Source of the DNA: Extibacter muris
GTDB taxonomy: Bacteria; Bacillota; Clostridia; Lachnospirales; Lachnospiraceae
DNA: 64,000 nt
Assembly: GCF_004345005.1 (NCBI RefSeq)
Contig: NZ_SMMX01000004.1
Location: forward strand, 1 to 64,000
Direction of reading: 5' to 3'
The position numbers were made by a program, and so were the translations under genes. The number at the start of each line of letters is the position of its first letter. The first letter of the stretch is position 1. Under the pieces are notes generated by a model. It saw only the letters and a program-made list of their open reading frames with translations, was not told the DNA's origin and made no database searches. Shown here one piece after another: positions 16,567 to 25,513 of the stretch.

Positions 16567-17766
16567 ATGGCAAAAATCAAGATGACAACACCAATCGTGG
16601 AGATGGACGGTGACGAGATGACAAGAATCCTCTGGCAGATGATAAAAGAGAATCTGCTGGAGCCCTTTGTCGAATTGAACACGGAATATTATGATCTCGG
16701 GCTTGAGCACAGGAATGCAACCGACGATCAGGTGACGGTAGACTCTGCAAACGCGACGAAGAAATATAAAGTGGCCGTAAAGTGCGCGACCATCACGCCG
16801 AATGCCGCCCGCATGGAAGAATATGACTTGAAAGAGATGTGGAAGAGCCCCAACGGGACGATCCGTGCCATCCTTGACGGGACGGTATTCCGGGCGCCTA
16901 TCGTAGTCAAAGGGATTGAGCCATGTGTAAAGAACTGGAAGAAGCCGATTACGATTGCAAGGCACGCCTACGGCGACGTATACAAAGGTGCTGAGATGAA
17001 GATACCGGGCGGAGGGAAAGTTGAGCTCGTCTATACGGCGGATGACGGCAATGAGAGCCGGGAGCTGGTACATAATTTTGACGAGGCCGGCATCGTTCAG
17101 GGGATGCATAATATCAATGGATCGATAGAGAGCTTTGCGCGCAGCTGCTTCAATTACGCTCTGGATATCAGGCAGAATCTCTGGTTTGCTACGAAAGATA
17201 CGATTTCCAAGAAGTATGACCACACATTCAAGGATATTTTCCGGGAAATCTTTGAAGAAGAGTATGAGGATAAGTTCAAAGAGGCGGGCATTACCTATTT
17301 CTATACGCTCATCGACGATGCGGTCGCCCGTGTCATGAAGTCAGAGGGCGGCTATATCTGGGCGTGCAAGAACTACGACGGAGATGTGATGAGCGACATG
17401 ATATCCTCTGCATTCGGCTCTCTTGCGATGATGACCTCCGTGCTCGTATCCCCGGAAGGGTACTATGAATACGAGGCGGCCCACGGCACCGTGCAGAGAC
17501 ATTACTATAAGCACCTGAAGGGGGAAGGGACGTCTACGAACTCCGTAGCCACCATCTTTGCATGGTCCGGCGCGCTCAGAAAGCGTGGAGAGCTGGACGG
17601 CAGCAAAGAGCTTATGGAATTCGCAGACAGGCTTGAAAAGGCGACGATAAACACGATAGAGGAGGGCCGTATGACAAAAGACCTGGCACTGATCACGACG
17701 ATGGAGAGCCCGACGGTTCTGGACAGCGAGGGATTTATCAAGGCAATCGCGGAAAAGCTTGCATAG
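16567..17766 (+). CDS. icd: NADP-dependent isocitrate dehydrogenase
   Basis: A 399-residue homodimeric isocitrate dehydrogenase of the eukaryote-like type, producing 2-oxoglutarate, CO2 and NADPH. Seen: the start [15 protein letters not shown], the substrate-loop region [12 protein letters not shown], and the nucleotide-binding end [14 protein letters not shown] with [15 protein letters not shown]. Length and motifs match this subfamily rather than the Escherichia coli type. With the citrate synthase homologue it forms the oxidative half-branch from citrate to 2-oxoglutarate used by many anaerobes to make glutamate. The ribosome binding site is AAGGAGAG. Confidence 0.96.
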   Translation: MAKIKMTTPIVEMDGDEMTRILWQMIKENLLEPFVELNTEYYDLGLEHRNATDDQVTVDSANATKKYKVAVKCATITPNAARMEEYDLKEMWKSPNGTIRAILDGTVFRAPIVVKGIEPCVKNWKKPITIARHAYGDVYKGAEMKIPGGGKVELVYTADDGNESRELVHNFDEAGIVQGMHNINGSIESFARSCFNYALDIRQNLWFATKDTISKKYDHTFKDIFREIFEEEYEDKFKEAGITYFYTLIDDAVARVMKSEGGYIWACKNYDGDVMSDMISSAFGSLAMMTSVLVSPEGYYEYEAAHGTVQRHYYKHLKGEGTSTNSVATIFAWSGALRKRGELDGSKELMEFADRLEKATINTIEEGRMTKDLALITTMESPTVLDSEGFIKAIAEKLA

Positions 17767-17784
17767 ATTGACAAGAATAACATA

Positions 17785-17869
17785 TTTTGGTACGTGATCT
17801 TTTTCAAAAAGGTTACGTACCAAATCGTGTTTTGTGGTGTACCCAAGTGGCGGCAGGCCTGTACCAAAA
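17785..17869. promoter_or_regulatory. cluster of TTTTGGTAC / GTACCAAA half-sites with a 39-base hairpin
   Basis: TTTGGTACGT at 17786-17795 pairs with ACGTACCAAA at 17815-17824, and the sequence between also folds back. A third copy, GTACCAAAA, lies at 17861-17869, and GGTGTACC near 17836 is related. The hairpin has no convincing T tract, so it may be a weak terminator for icd. Repeated GTAC half-sites in front of a flavin-reductase-like gene also suggest an operator for an HxlR- or MarR-type regulator. No such regulator is encoded nearby. Confidence 0.4.
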
Positions 17870-17926
17870 GACAAGGGTATACGACAGCAAGACACCAGAT
17901 GTAAGGACGAAAAGGGGAGAACCAGG

Positions 17927-18619
17927 ATGAATATACTGATGATTAACGGAACCATGCGGAAGGGGTCCACATATGCGATAGGAAAGATGTTTATAGAAAA
18001 GACGGCGTCTGAGGGTGATACGGTGAAAGAACTGTTCCTGCCGAAGGATATGCCCGAATTCTGCCGGGGGTGTGCCGTGTGCATCCGACAGGATGAGAAG
18101 AAATGCCCCGATTATCTCATATATATGCGCCGGCTTACGGAGATGATTGACGAGGCGGATCTGCTCGTGTTCACAACTCCGGTTCTTGTATATCACGTAA
18201 CCGGCCAGCTGAAAGCGTTTCTGGACCACTATGGATACCGGTGGATGGTGCACCGCCCGGAAGCGTCCATGTTCCGGAAGCAGGCCGTGTGCATCACCAC
18301 GGCAGCCGGAAGCGGCACGAGAAAAACGCTGCGGGACATGACAGACAGCCTGAGATACTGGGGCGTGGCCAGAATATATACTTACGGCATCGCTGTAGGC
18401 GGCGGGATAGATGACAGCAGCAGGGAAAAGATAGAGACAGCGGTCAATAATCTTGCTTTGAAGATAGAACATGATACGTCGAAGGTGACGCCGTCACTGC
18501 GGGTTAAAGCCTTGTTCCACATCATGAGAATCATGCAGAAAAAGACGGGAACGACAGAAGTGGACAAGAAGTACTGGGAAGAAAAGGGATGGCTTGGAAG
18601 AGAACGCCCGTGGAGATAA
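17927..18619 (+). CDS. flavodoxin-fold NAD(P)H-dependent oxidoreductase
   Basis: A 230-residue protein of the NADPH-dependent FMN reductase / iron-sulfur flavoprotein-like family. The start MNILMINGTMRKGSTY is the FMN phosphate loop. CRGCAVCIRQDEKKCPD places cysteines near residues 46-58, as in relatives with a small cluster or redox site. TTPVLVYHVTGQLKAFLD is the flavin-contacting strand-helix region. ATG 17927 follows AGGGGAG, while the open frame upstream of it has no signal. It stands alone between a repeat cluster and a terminator. Its physiological electron acceptor is unknown. Confidence 0.8.
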   Translation: MNILMINGTMRKGSTYAIGKMFIEKTASEGDTVKELFLPKDMPEFCRGCAVCIRQDEKKCPDYLIYMRRLTEMIDEADLLVFTTPVLVYHVTGQLKAFLDHYGYRWMVHRPEASMFRKQAVCITTAAGSGTRKTLRDMTDSLRYWGVARIYTYGIAVGGGIDDSSREKIETAVNNLALKIEHDTSKVTPSLRVKALFHIMRIMQKKTGTTEVDKKYWEEKGWLGRERPWR

Positions 18620-18639
18620 ATAGAATTGTCTGAATTGTT

Positions 18640-18677
18640 AGGGGTCATACCCCTGTGTCAACAGGGGTATGACCCCT
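18640..18677. repeat. palindromic GGGGTC-type repeat acting as bidirectional terminator
   Basis: A perfect 17-bp stem, 18640-18656 against 18661-18677, with a GTCA loop. It separates the oxidoreductase gene from the convergent ABC-F gene whose stop lies seven bases further on. The outer AGGGGTC/GACCCCT ends recur in a second palindrome at 35439-35500, pointing to a dispersed repeat family doubling as terminator. Confidence 0.75.
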
Positions 18678-18683
18678 ATGAAA

Positions 18684-20603
18684 TTACTCGGCCAATCCTT
18701 CCCATTTTATATACAATTCTTCGAGTTCTGTCTGAATGGATGCTTTTTCCGCTGCCAGTTCCTGGCAGTGCACGGAATTGGTATACACCTCTTCTTGTGT
18801 CATGAGCGTATCTATCTCGGCGTCCCGTCCTTCCAGACTGCTGATGCGTTCTTCGGTCTTCTTCAAGTCGTTCTGGCGCTTGCGTTCTTTTGCCTGGGCT
18901 TCTTTCTGCTCCTGCCAGCTCAGTTTGGATTCGGACACTTCTTCCGGCGCAGCAGGTGCATCGTCCGCCTGTCCGTTTCTTGCATATACCGCAGTCAGTT
19001 CCTCTTTCTTCTCCAGATAATAATCATAATTGCCTATATAATTGACAAAGGTCCGGTTGACCAGCTCCAGAATCCTCGTGGCGGTCTCGTTGATGAAGTA
19101 ACGGTCATGTGACACGTACAGCACGGTGCCGGTGTAATCGTTCAGAGCCTTTTCCAGAATTTCCTTGGAGGTGATGTCCAGATGGTTGGTCGGCTCGTCA
19201 AGGATGAGGAAATTCGCTTCCGACAGCATGAGCTTGGCCAGGGAAACGCGCCCCCTCTCACCGCCGCTCAGGTCGCCGATCAGCTTGAACACGTCATCAC
19301 CTGTGAACAGGAATGCCGCCAGCATATTGCGTATCTGCGTATTGGTGAGATTCGGATAATCGTCGGAGATTTCATCAAAAATAGTCTTCTCCATATGAAG
19401 CACATGGTGCTCCTGGTCATAATAGCCGATCTGTACATTCGTTCCCAACGTAAATGTTCCGCTGTCCGCGCCGATCACGTTGTTGAGTATCTTAAGCAGG
19501 GTCGTCTTGCCTGTACCGTTATCCCCTATGACAGCCACATGTTCCCCGCGCTTGATGTCAAAGCTTATGTCCGAAAAAAGGTGCTGCGGCGGGAAGGATT
19601 TGCTCAGATGCTCTACGCTCAGCACATCATTTCCGCTCACGCAGGAAGGCTCGAGGGAAAGATGTATCTCTGTGCTGGCTTCCTGAGGCTTTTCCACCGG
19701 CTGCATCTTGGAAAGCATCTTTTTCCGGCTTTCCGCGCGTTTGATGGATTTTTCCCGGTTGAAAGAGCGCAGCTTTTCAATGACCGCCTCCTGGTGCTTG
19801 ATTTCCTGCTGCTGGTTCAGGTACTCTTTCAGCTTCGCGTCACGGATCATCTTCTTCTTTTCGGCATACTGGCTGTAATTGCCCATGAAGACGGACAATG
19901 CCCCTAGTTCAATCTCAAGGACCTTCGTGACGACCCTGTTCAGGAAATACCGGTCATGGGAGACGATGAGCACCGCTCCCTGATAATTTAAAAGATAGCT
20001 CTCCAGCCACGCGATAGAATTGAGGTCAAGGTGGTTGGTAGGCTCATCCAGAAGAAGGATGTCAGGCTTCGTCAGAAGAAGCTTGCCGAGAGAGACCCTC
20101 GTTTTCTGCCCCCCGGATAGCGTGTCGACTTTTTTGTCAAAATCTGCCTCGTCAAATCCAAGCCCTTTGAGGACCCCGGCTATCTCGCTTTCGTAGGCAT
20201 AGCCGTTGGCGCGCTCGAAGGCGGCGGTGAGACGGTTATATGTATCCAGGCGCGCTTTTAAAGCATCCCCTTCGAGATGCTTCAATTCCAGTTCTATCGC
20301 ACGTATCTGGCGTTCCGTCTCTATGACGTCCGCCTTGGCTGTCTTTACTTCTTCGTAGATAGTGCTGCCGCCCGACATCTTCTGATGCTGCGCGAGATAA
20401 CCGAGCGTCTTGCCCTTTGTGAGGATGACGTCCCCGGAATCCGCCGAAAGCTCGCCGACTATCATTTTCAATATAGTGGATTTTCCGGCGCCGTTCGGTC
20501 CCACGAGGGCAGCTTTTTCATAGTCCTCTATATGAAAAGAAGCATCCCTTACGATGACATCTTCTCCAAATGCTTTATTCATTCCATGACATGCTAGTAT
20601 CAT
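18684..20603 (-). CDS. ABC-F family ATPase, YdiF/Uup-like
   Basis: A 639-residue soluble protein with two fused ABC ATPase domains and no membrane segments, the ABC-F layout. Domain 1 has Walker A GPNGAGKST and LSGGQKTRVSLGKLL. Domain 2 has GDNGTGKTT and LSGGERGRVSLAKLM. Both end in LDEPTNHLD. The charged linker between them would contact the ribosome, and a coiled-coil tail occupies about 560-639. ABC-F proteins rescue or tune ribosomes, and some give antibiotic resistance. This one resembles the housekeeping YdiF type, but target protection cannot be excluded. The start at 20603 has AGGAGG upstream, and the gene runs opposite to its neighbours. Confidence 0.92.
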   Translation of the reverse strand: MILACHGMNKAFGEDVIVRDASFHIEDYEKAALVGPNGAGKSTILKMIVGELSADSGDVILTKGKTLGYLAQHQKMSGGSTIYEEVKTAKADVIETERQIRAIELELKHLEGDALKARLDTYNRLTAAFERANGYAYESEIAGVLKGLGFDEADFDKKVDTLSGGQKTRVSLGKLLLTKPDILLLDEPTNHLDLNSIAWLESYLLNYQGAVLIVSHDRYFLNRVVTKVLEIELGALSVFMGNYSQYAEKKKMIRDAKLKEYLNQQQEIKHQEAVIEKLRSFNREKSIKRAESRKKMLSKMQPVEKPQEASTEIHLSLEPSCVSGNDVLSVEHLSKSFPPQHLFSDISFDIKRGEHVAVIGDNGTGKTTLLKILNNVIGADSGTFTLGTNVQIGYYDQEHHVLHMEKTIFDEISDDYPNLTNTQIRNMLAAFLFTGDDVFKLIGDLSGGERGRVSLAKLMLSEANFLILDEPTNHLDITSKEILEKALNDYTGTVLYVSHDRYFINETATRILELVNRTFVNYIGNYDYYLEKKEELTAVYARNGQADDAPAAPEEVSESKLSWQEQKEAQAKERKRQNDLKKTEERISSLEGRDAEIDTLMTQEEVYTNSVHCQELAAEKASIQTELEELYIKWEGLAE

Positions 20604-20693
20604 AACGTCCTCCTGCATCGTCCTGCAGCGCCTCAAAAGCAGGCGCCGTTAACATTCATTATATCGAAAATAGGACAAAATACAACTAAAAGT

Positions 20694-20722
20694 TTGACTT
20701 TGAAGTGACAATTCTATATAAT
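20694..20722 (+). promoter_or_regulatory. near-consensus promoter of rex
   Basis: TTGACT at 20694-20699 and TATAAT at 20717-20722 are spaced exactly 17 bp, 35 bases before the chosen rex start and divergent from the ABC-F gene. No Rex-type palindrome is visible within it, so autoregulation is not supported here. Confidence 0.75.
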
Positions 20723-20757
20723 ATTTTTTAGAACGTAACAGGAAGGTGAGTGGGCTA

Positions 20758-21408
20758 GTGGAAGAAAGAGAAATCTCTCAGGCGGTGATTCGGAGGCTGC
20801 CAAGATATTACAGATATTTGGGGGAACTGCTGGAAAATGGGGTCGAAAGAATATCATCCAATGATTTGAGCAAGAGAATGAAAGTTACAGCATCCCAGAT
20901 TCGTCAGGACCTCAACAATTTTGGCGGGTTCGGCCAACAGGGATATGGCTATAATGTAAAGTATCTATATACAGAAATAGGAAAGATCCTCGGTCTGGAA
21001 GAAAATCACAATATCGTCATCATCGGAGCCGGTAATCTTGGACAGGCGCTTGCGAATTACGCTGCATTTGAAAAACGGGGCTTTATCTTGAAAGGCATCT
21101 TTGATGTGAATCCCAGGTTGAACGGAGTTTCAATCAGAGGCGTGCCGATTCGTATGATGGATGAGCTGAAAGACTTTGTCCAGAATAACAATGTCGAGAT
21201 TGCCGTCTTGACCATCCCGAAGGACAAGGCGATTGAAGTCGCAAATCTCCTGGTAGATAATGGAGTAAGGGCAATCTGGAACTTTGCACATACGGATCTG
21301 AACCTGCCGGACCACATTATCGTCGAAAATGTTCACCTTATCGAGAGTCTTATGAGGCTTTCCTATAATATAAGCCGTTATAACGAAGAACATAGCGATA
21401 AAAAATAA
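20758..21408 (+). CDS. rex: redox-sensing transcriptional repressor Rex
   Basis: Rex dimers bind DNA when NADH is low and release it when NADH rises, so fermentation genes are induced under reducing conditions. The 216-residue product has the winged-helix domain (ISQAVIRRLPRYYRYL, then TASQIRQDLNNFGGFGQQGYGY) and a Rossmann domain with IIGAGNLGQAL near 86. I prefer GTG 20758, with GGAAGGTG upstream, over GTG 20746, which sits on top of the ribosome binding site. A likely target site lies in this window at 35581, before an alcohol dehydrogenase gene. Confidence 0.96.
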   Translation: MEEREISQAVIRRLPRYYRYLGELLENGVERISSNDLSKRMKVTASQIRQDLNNFGGFGQQGYGYNVKYLYTEIGKILGLEENHNIVIIGAGNLGQALANYAAFEKRGFILKGIFDVNPRLNGVSIRGVPIRMMDELKDFVQNNNVEIAVLTIPKDKAIEVANLLVDNGVRAIWNFAHTDLNLPDHIIVENVHLIESLMRLSYNISRYNEEHSDKK

Positions 21409-21419
21409 AGAAGTATAAA

Positions 21420-21472
21420 AACGTGTAATGATGGGCATGTGCAGAACAGGCTTGTCTTTACACGTTCTTTTA
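21420..21472 (+). terminator. probable terminator after rex
   Basis: AACGTGTAA (21420-21428) pairs with TTACACGTT (21458-21466), followed by a T-rich tail. The 29-base loop is unusually large for a terminator, so it may carry further structure or be weak. Confidence 0.45.
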
Positions 21473-21530
21473 TATACCGGAACTTTTCGCAGACGAGAAA
21501 AGACCGGCAAAATAACAGGAGGTGAGAGGT

Positions 21531-23030
21531 ATGAAATATCTGCTGAATGCATCCCAGATGAAGCGTGCGGACCAGTATACGATCGAGCGGCTTCTGATTC
21601 CTCCATCAGAACTGATGGAACGTGCCGCGGCGGCATGCGTGGCCTACATGGAAGACAGCAGGCTGGATCTGTCAGAGGCATGTGTCGTATGCGGAACCGG
21701 CAACAACGGAGGAGACGGCTTTGCCATCGCAAGGCTGCTTGCGGAAAAAGGGCATAACGTCAGAGCTGTTCTCGCTGGGGACGAAGGACAGTGTTCCAGA
21801 GAGACGAAGGAACAGATAAAGCATCTGCGGCAGGCTGGAACTGAGATTGCCACAGATTATGCGGAAGGCCGGTACAGTATCATCGTGGACGCATTGTTTG
21901 GCGTCGGGCTAAACCGTAATCTCGAAGGGCGATACAGGGAACTCGTTGAAGCCATGAACCGCTCAGAGGGATACCGGCTGGCCGTAGACATTCCGTCCGG
22001 CGTGTGTGCGGACAGCGGCTCCGTCATGGGGACAGCTTTCCGGGCAGACGCAACAGTGACATTCCAGGAGATGAAGCTTGGGCTTGAATTCTATCCGGGA
22101 AAAGAATATGCGGGGCAAGTAGTGACTGCCGATATCGGAATAGATGCATCAGAGGTCAAGAAAGAGAGCGGTACGGCCTTTACATATGAAGGAAGCGATT
22201 ACAGGCGCCTCCTTCCGGAGCGCAGAGCCGATTCTAATAAGGGGACGTATGGGAAGGTGCTCATCATCGCAGGGAGCAGGGGCATGTCCGGAGCCGCTTT
22301 CCTGAACGCAAAGGCGGCTTATACAGTGGGAGCAGGGCTCGTACAGATATATACGTCGGAAGACAACCGCGTCATTCTACAGACGCTTCTGCCGGAGGCT
22401 GTTATCAAGACATATGACTTTTACGATGAAGTCGAACTGCTCAAGCTGCTGAACCGGGCAGACGTAGTAAGCGTAGGTTCCGGAATCGGAACGAGCGACA
22501 AGTCGAGGAAGATACTCAGGACGGTGATAGAAAATGTAGAAGTACCATGCGTGATAGACGCGGACGGGCTGAATCTGATTGCAGACCACAAGAAATATCT
22601 TGACCGGCTGCGTCATGAGAACTTTATCTTCACGCCGCATATGAAAGAAATGTCCCGTATGACAGGGAAGGGCATCCCGGAACTCAGGTCGCAGAGGATG
22701 CGGATTCTGCGGGAATTTGCAGAAGAGTACAGCGTCACCTGCGTGCTGAAGGACGCACGGACAGTCGTGATGTCGGCGGGCAGGCAGCCGTATGTGAATC
22801 TGTCAGGCAATGCATCCATGGCGAAAGCAGGTTCCGGCGATGTGCTCGCCGGTGTGATAGCGGGCTTGCTGTCACAAGGGCTCGGACTCAGGGAAGCGGC
22901 AGAGCTTGGAACGTATCTTCACGGCCGGGCAGGGGAACTTGCATGTCTGGATAAGGGAAGCTACAGCGTCATGGCATCTGATTTGATCGAGTATGCCGGC
23001 CGGGCAATGAAAGAACAGGAGGACAGATAG
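21531..23030 (+). CDS. nnr: bifunctional NAD(P)H-hydrate epimerase / dehydratase
   Basis: This metabolite-repair enzyme rescues damaged hydrated NAD(P)H: the N-terminal half epimerises it and the C-terminal half dehydrates it using ADP or ATP. The 499-residue product has the epimerase motif CGTGNNGGDGFA at about 54-65 and the dehydratase region with NKGTYGKVLIIAGSRGMSGA, then the nucleotide-site KAGSGDVLAG near 433. ATG 21531 lies behind AGGAGGTG. It sits between rex and alr, near the place where acpS and nnrD genes precede alr in Bacillus. The next start codon follows the stop directly. Confidence 0.95.
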   Translation: MKYLLNASQMKRADQYTIERLLIPPSELMERAAAACVAYMEDSRLDLSEACVVCGTGNNGGDGFAIARLLAEKGHNVRAVLAGDEGQCSRETKEQIKHLRQAGTEIATDYAEGRYSIIVDALFGVGLNRNLEGRYRELVEAMNRSEGYRLAVDIPSGVCADSGSVMGTAFRADATVTFQEMKLGLEFYPGKEYAGQVVTADIGIDASEVKKESGTAFTYEGSDYRRLLPERRADSNKGTYGKVLIIAGSRGMSGAAFLNAKAAYTVGAGLVQIYTSEDNRVILQTLLPEAVIKTYDFYDEVELLKLLNRADVVSVGSGIGTSDKSRKILRTVIENVEVPCVIDADGLNLIADHKKYLDRLRHENFIFTPHMKEMSRMTGKGIPELRSQRMRILREFAEEYSVTCVLKDARTVVMSAGRQPYVNLSGNASMAKAGSGDVLAGVIAGLLSQGLGLREAAELGTYLHGRAGELACLDKGSYSVMASDLIEYAGRAMKEQEDR

Positions 23031-24197
23031 ATGAAAGCATATAGCAGAGTGTGTGCCAGGATAGACCTGGATGCAGTGGAATATAATATAGAGATGATGA
23101 GGAACAATGTCAGAGAAGGGGCTAAGATGCTCGGTGTCGTGAAGACGGACGGCTATGGGCATGGAGCGGTGCAGATAGCAAAAATGCTCTCTCCGAAAGA
23201 CTATATGTGGGGATTCGCGGTCGCGACGCTTGACGAAGCTTTAGTACTGCGCCGTGCAGGAATTGAAAAGCCATTGCTTGTACTGGGCTGCATCTTTGCG
23301 GATCAGCGGGAGGAAATGATAAAATACGACATCCGCATGACATTGTATACGGAAGAAATGGCCCGTGAGGTATCTGAACTTGCGGTCAAAATGGGAAAGC
23401 AGGCATATATTCATATTAAGCTGGATACAGGGATGTCAAGACTTGGATTTATGATTGAAGAAGAGACGGCGGAAATCATCGAGCGTATAAGCAAGATGCC
23501 AAACCTGGCTATGGAAGGAATGTACACACATTTTGCGAAAGCGGATGAGATAGATAAGTCTTTTACCGAAAAACAGATCAAGAACTATGTGTGGATGAAA
23601 GAGACCCTTGCACTAAGAGGGGTGACATTCCAGTATTACCACTGCTCGAACAGTGCGGGAATCATCGATGTGCCGGAGGCGAACATGGATCTGGTCCGTG
23701 CCGGCATCTCTACCTATGGCCTGTATCCGTCTGAGGAAGTACACAAGGAAAATGTCCCGCTGAAACCGGCCATGGAGCTTATCAGCCATGTGGCACACGT
23801 AAAGTGGGTAGAGGCAGGCACCCCGGTGAGCTACGGCGGCACATATATTACAGACAGGAAGACGAAGATAGCCACGGTACCGGTAGGGTATGGAGACGGA
23901 TATCCAAGAAGCCTCTCCAATAAGGGATATGTCCTGATTCATGGGAAGAAGGCACCTATTCTCGGCCGTGTATGCATGGACCAGTTTATGGTTGATGCGA
24001 CGGAGATAGATGATGTGAAGTATGCAGATAAAGTAACACTGGTAGGAAATGACGGAGATGAGAAGCTTCCGGTAGAAGCCTTAAGCGGGCTTTCCGGAAG
24101 ATTCAACTATGAATTCGTATGTGACCTTGGTAAGAGAATTCCAAGAGAGTTCATCCGTCAAGGCGATATCGTAGAACAGATGGATTATTTCGCATAA
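23031..24197 (+). CDS. alr: alanine racemase
   Basis: A PLP enzyme making D-alanine for peptidoglycan. The 388-residue product has the cofactor lysine K38 in GVVKTDGYGHG and the second catalytic base, a tyrosine, in VSYGGTYI near 265, followed by VPVGYGDGYPR. Its ATG abuts the nnr stop, with GGAGGA in the nnr coding end as ribosome binding site, so translation is probably coupled. The toxin-like mazF gene follows 87 bases later, the same order as alr-ndoA in Bacillus but without the antitoxin gene. Confidence 0.97.
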   Translation: MKAYSRVCARIDLDAVEYNIEMMRNNVREGAKMLGVVKTDGYGHGAVQIAKMLSPKDYMWGFAVATLDEALVLRRAGIEKPLLVLGCIFADQREEMIKYDIRMTLYTEEMAREVSELAVKMGKQAYIHIKLDTGMSRLGFMIEEETAEIIERISKMPNLAMEGMYTHFAKADEIDKSFTEKQIKNYVWMKETLALRGVTFQYYHCSNSAGIIDVPEANMDLVRAGISTYGLYPSEEVHKENVPLKPAMELISHVAHVKWVEAGTPVSYGGTYITDRKTKIATVPVGYGDGYPRSLSNKGYVLIHGKKAPILGRVCMDQFMVDATEIDDVKYADKVTLVGNDGDEKLPVEALSGLSGRFNYEFVCDLGKRIPREFIRQGDIVEQMDYFA

Positions 24198-24284
24198 TTC
24201 CCGGTATTACTGCAGCTCTATAGAATACATTTGAAAAAGATGGAAATACTAATTTTATCTTAAGAAAATGGAGTGTGAAATAGA

Positions 24285-24632
24285 GTGCAGGTTAGACGAG
24301 GAGATATATATTATGCGGACCTTAGCCCGGTGGTCGGTTCAGAGCAGGGTGGCATCAGGCCGGTATTGATCATACAGAACGACGTAGGGAACAAACACAG
24401 CCCGACCGTCATCTGTGCCGCTATAACATCTAAGATGAACAAGGCGAAGCTGCCTACGCACGTAGAGATTGATGCAAAGAAATACCAGATCGTGAAGAAT
24501 TCGGTCATATTGCTGGAACAGGTGAGAACCATCGACAAACAGAGGCTCAAGGATTTGGTATGCCACCTTGACAAACAGATAATGAACAAAGTAGATGAGG
24601 CGCTGAAGATCAGCTTCGAGCTTCATACATAG
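24285..24632 (+). CDS. mazF: MazF/PemK-family endoribonuclease, no adjacent antitoxin
   Basis: A 115-residue MazF (NdoA-like) protein, a family cutting mRNA at short single-stranded sequences. Seen: the N-terminal strand [25 protein letters not shown], with the conserved arginine and glycine loop, and ICAAITSK with the catalytic-site threonine/serine region. It starts at GTG 24285 behind GGAG. In Bacillus the antitoxin NdoAI is encoded between alr and this gene. Here the 87-base gap has no open frame long enough for one, and none follows. Either the antitoxin is elsewhere or the enzyme is controlled in another way. Confidence 0.92.
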   Translation: MQVRRGDIYYADLSPVVGSEQGGIRPVLIIQNDVGNKHSPTVICAAITSKMNKAKLPTHVEIDAKKYQIVKNSVILLEQVRTIDKQRLKDLVCHLDKQIMNKVDEALKISFELHT

Positions 24633-24656
24633 TAGAAGGAGTATAGAAAAGCAGTT

Positions 24657-25457
24657 ATGGAAGAAGGCAGTTTGTTTCAGAGGATGAAACAGATATTTCA
24701 GATCAAAGAGGACGTCGAGGATGAAGGTGTCTGGAAGGAAGCGGCGGAATTGATCCGCAATATATTCCGCTATATGGATAAAGATGCAAAGGACATCATG
24801 ACACACCGGAAGAATATCGTGGCGATTGACGGGAATGAGAAGCTTGCAGATGCGCTTAAGTTCATGCTTGATGAAAGCTATTCCCGTTTCCCGATATATG
24901 AAGAAGGTATCGACGAGATTATCGGTACGATACACCTCCGGGAAGCGATGACATGCTATTTCAATGAGGACCTGCGTCAGGTACCGGTGAGGCAGCTTGG
25001 CGACTACATAAGGCCGGTGGCATTTATCCCGGAGACAAAGAGTATTGATACGCTGTTCAAGGAGATGCAGGCCGAGAAGAACCACATTGCAATCGTGCTG
25101 GATGAATATGGACAGACATCAGGCCTCGTAGCGATGGAAGATATACTGGAAGAAATCGTCGGCAATATCCTTGACGAATATGACGAAGAAGAGGAGCTGA
25201 TCGAGATAGCCCCGGACGGAAGCTGCACCGCCAGCGGCATGACGGATCTGGAGGACCTGGAGGATATGCTGCCACTGACCTTTGAAAAGGAAGAGTATGA
25301 GACGCTCAATGGTTTTCTTGTGGACCAGCTTGACAGGATCCCGTCCGAAGAGGAGACATGTATCATCGAATACGGCGGATACCGCTTTACCGTTCTTTCC
25401 GTAGATAATAATACAATCGAAAGAGTTAAGATTGAAAAACTGAAGGAAGAGTGCTAG
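24657..25457 (+). CDS. CorC-like CBS-pair protein (hemolysin/transporter-associated)
   Basis: A 266-residue soluble protein with two CBS motifs (about 42-165, including DIMTHRKNIVAIDGNEKL and GLVAMEDILEEIVGNILDE) followed by a CorC_HlyC transporter-associated domain (about 180-262, with TLNGFLVDQLDRIPSEEE). The usual partner, a membrane-spanning DUF21 domain, is missing from the N terminus. This is the short CorC form, thought to act in magnesium/cobalt efflux or membrane ion homeostasis. A good ribosome binding site is not obvious at ATG 24657, so the exact start is less sure than the frame. Confidence 0.82.
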   Translation: MEEGSLFQRMKQIFQIKEDVEDEGVWKEAAELIRNIFRYMDKDAKDIMTHRKNIVAIDGNEKLADALKFMLDESYSRFPIYEEGIDEIIGTIHLREAMTCYFNEDLRQVPVRQLGDYIRPVAFIPETKSIDTLFKEMQAEKNHIAIVLDEYGQTSGLVAMEDILEEIVGNILDEYDEEEELIEIAPDGSCTASGMTDLEDLEDMLPLTFEKEEYETLNGFLVDQLDRIPSEEETCIIEYGGYRFTVLSVDNNTIERVKIEKLKEEC

Positions 25458-25513
25458 AATAGAAAAAGTGCGGGAAACAGCGATAAGATAAGGTATAAGG
25501 AGAGATTTAGAAC

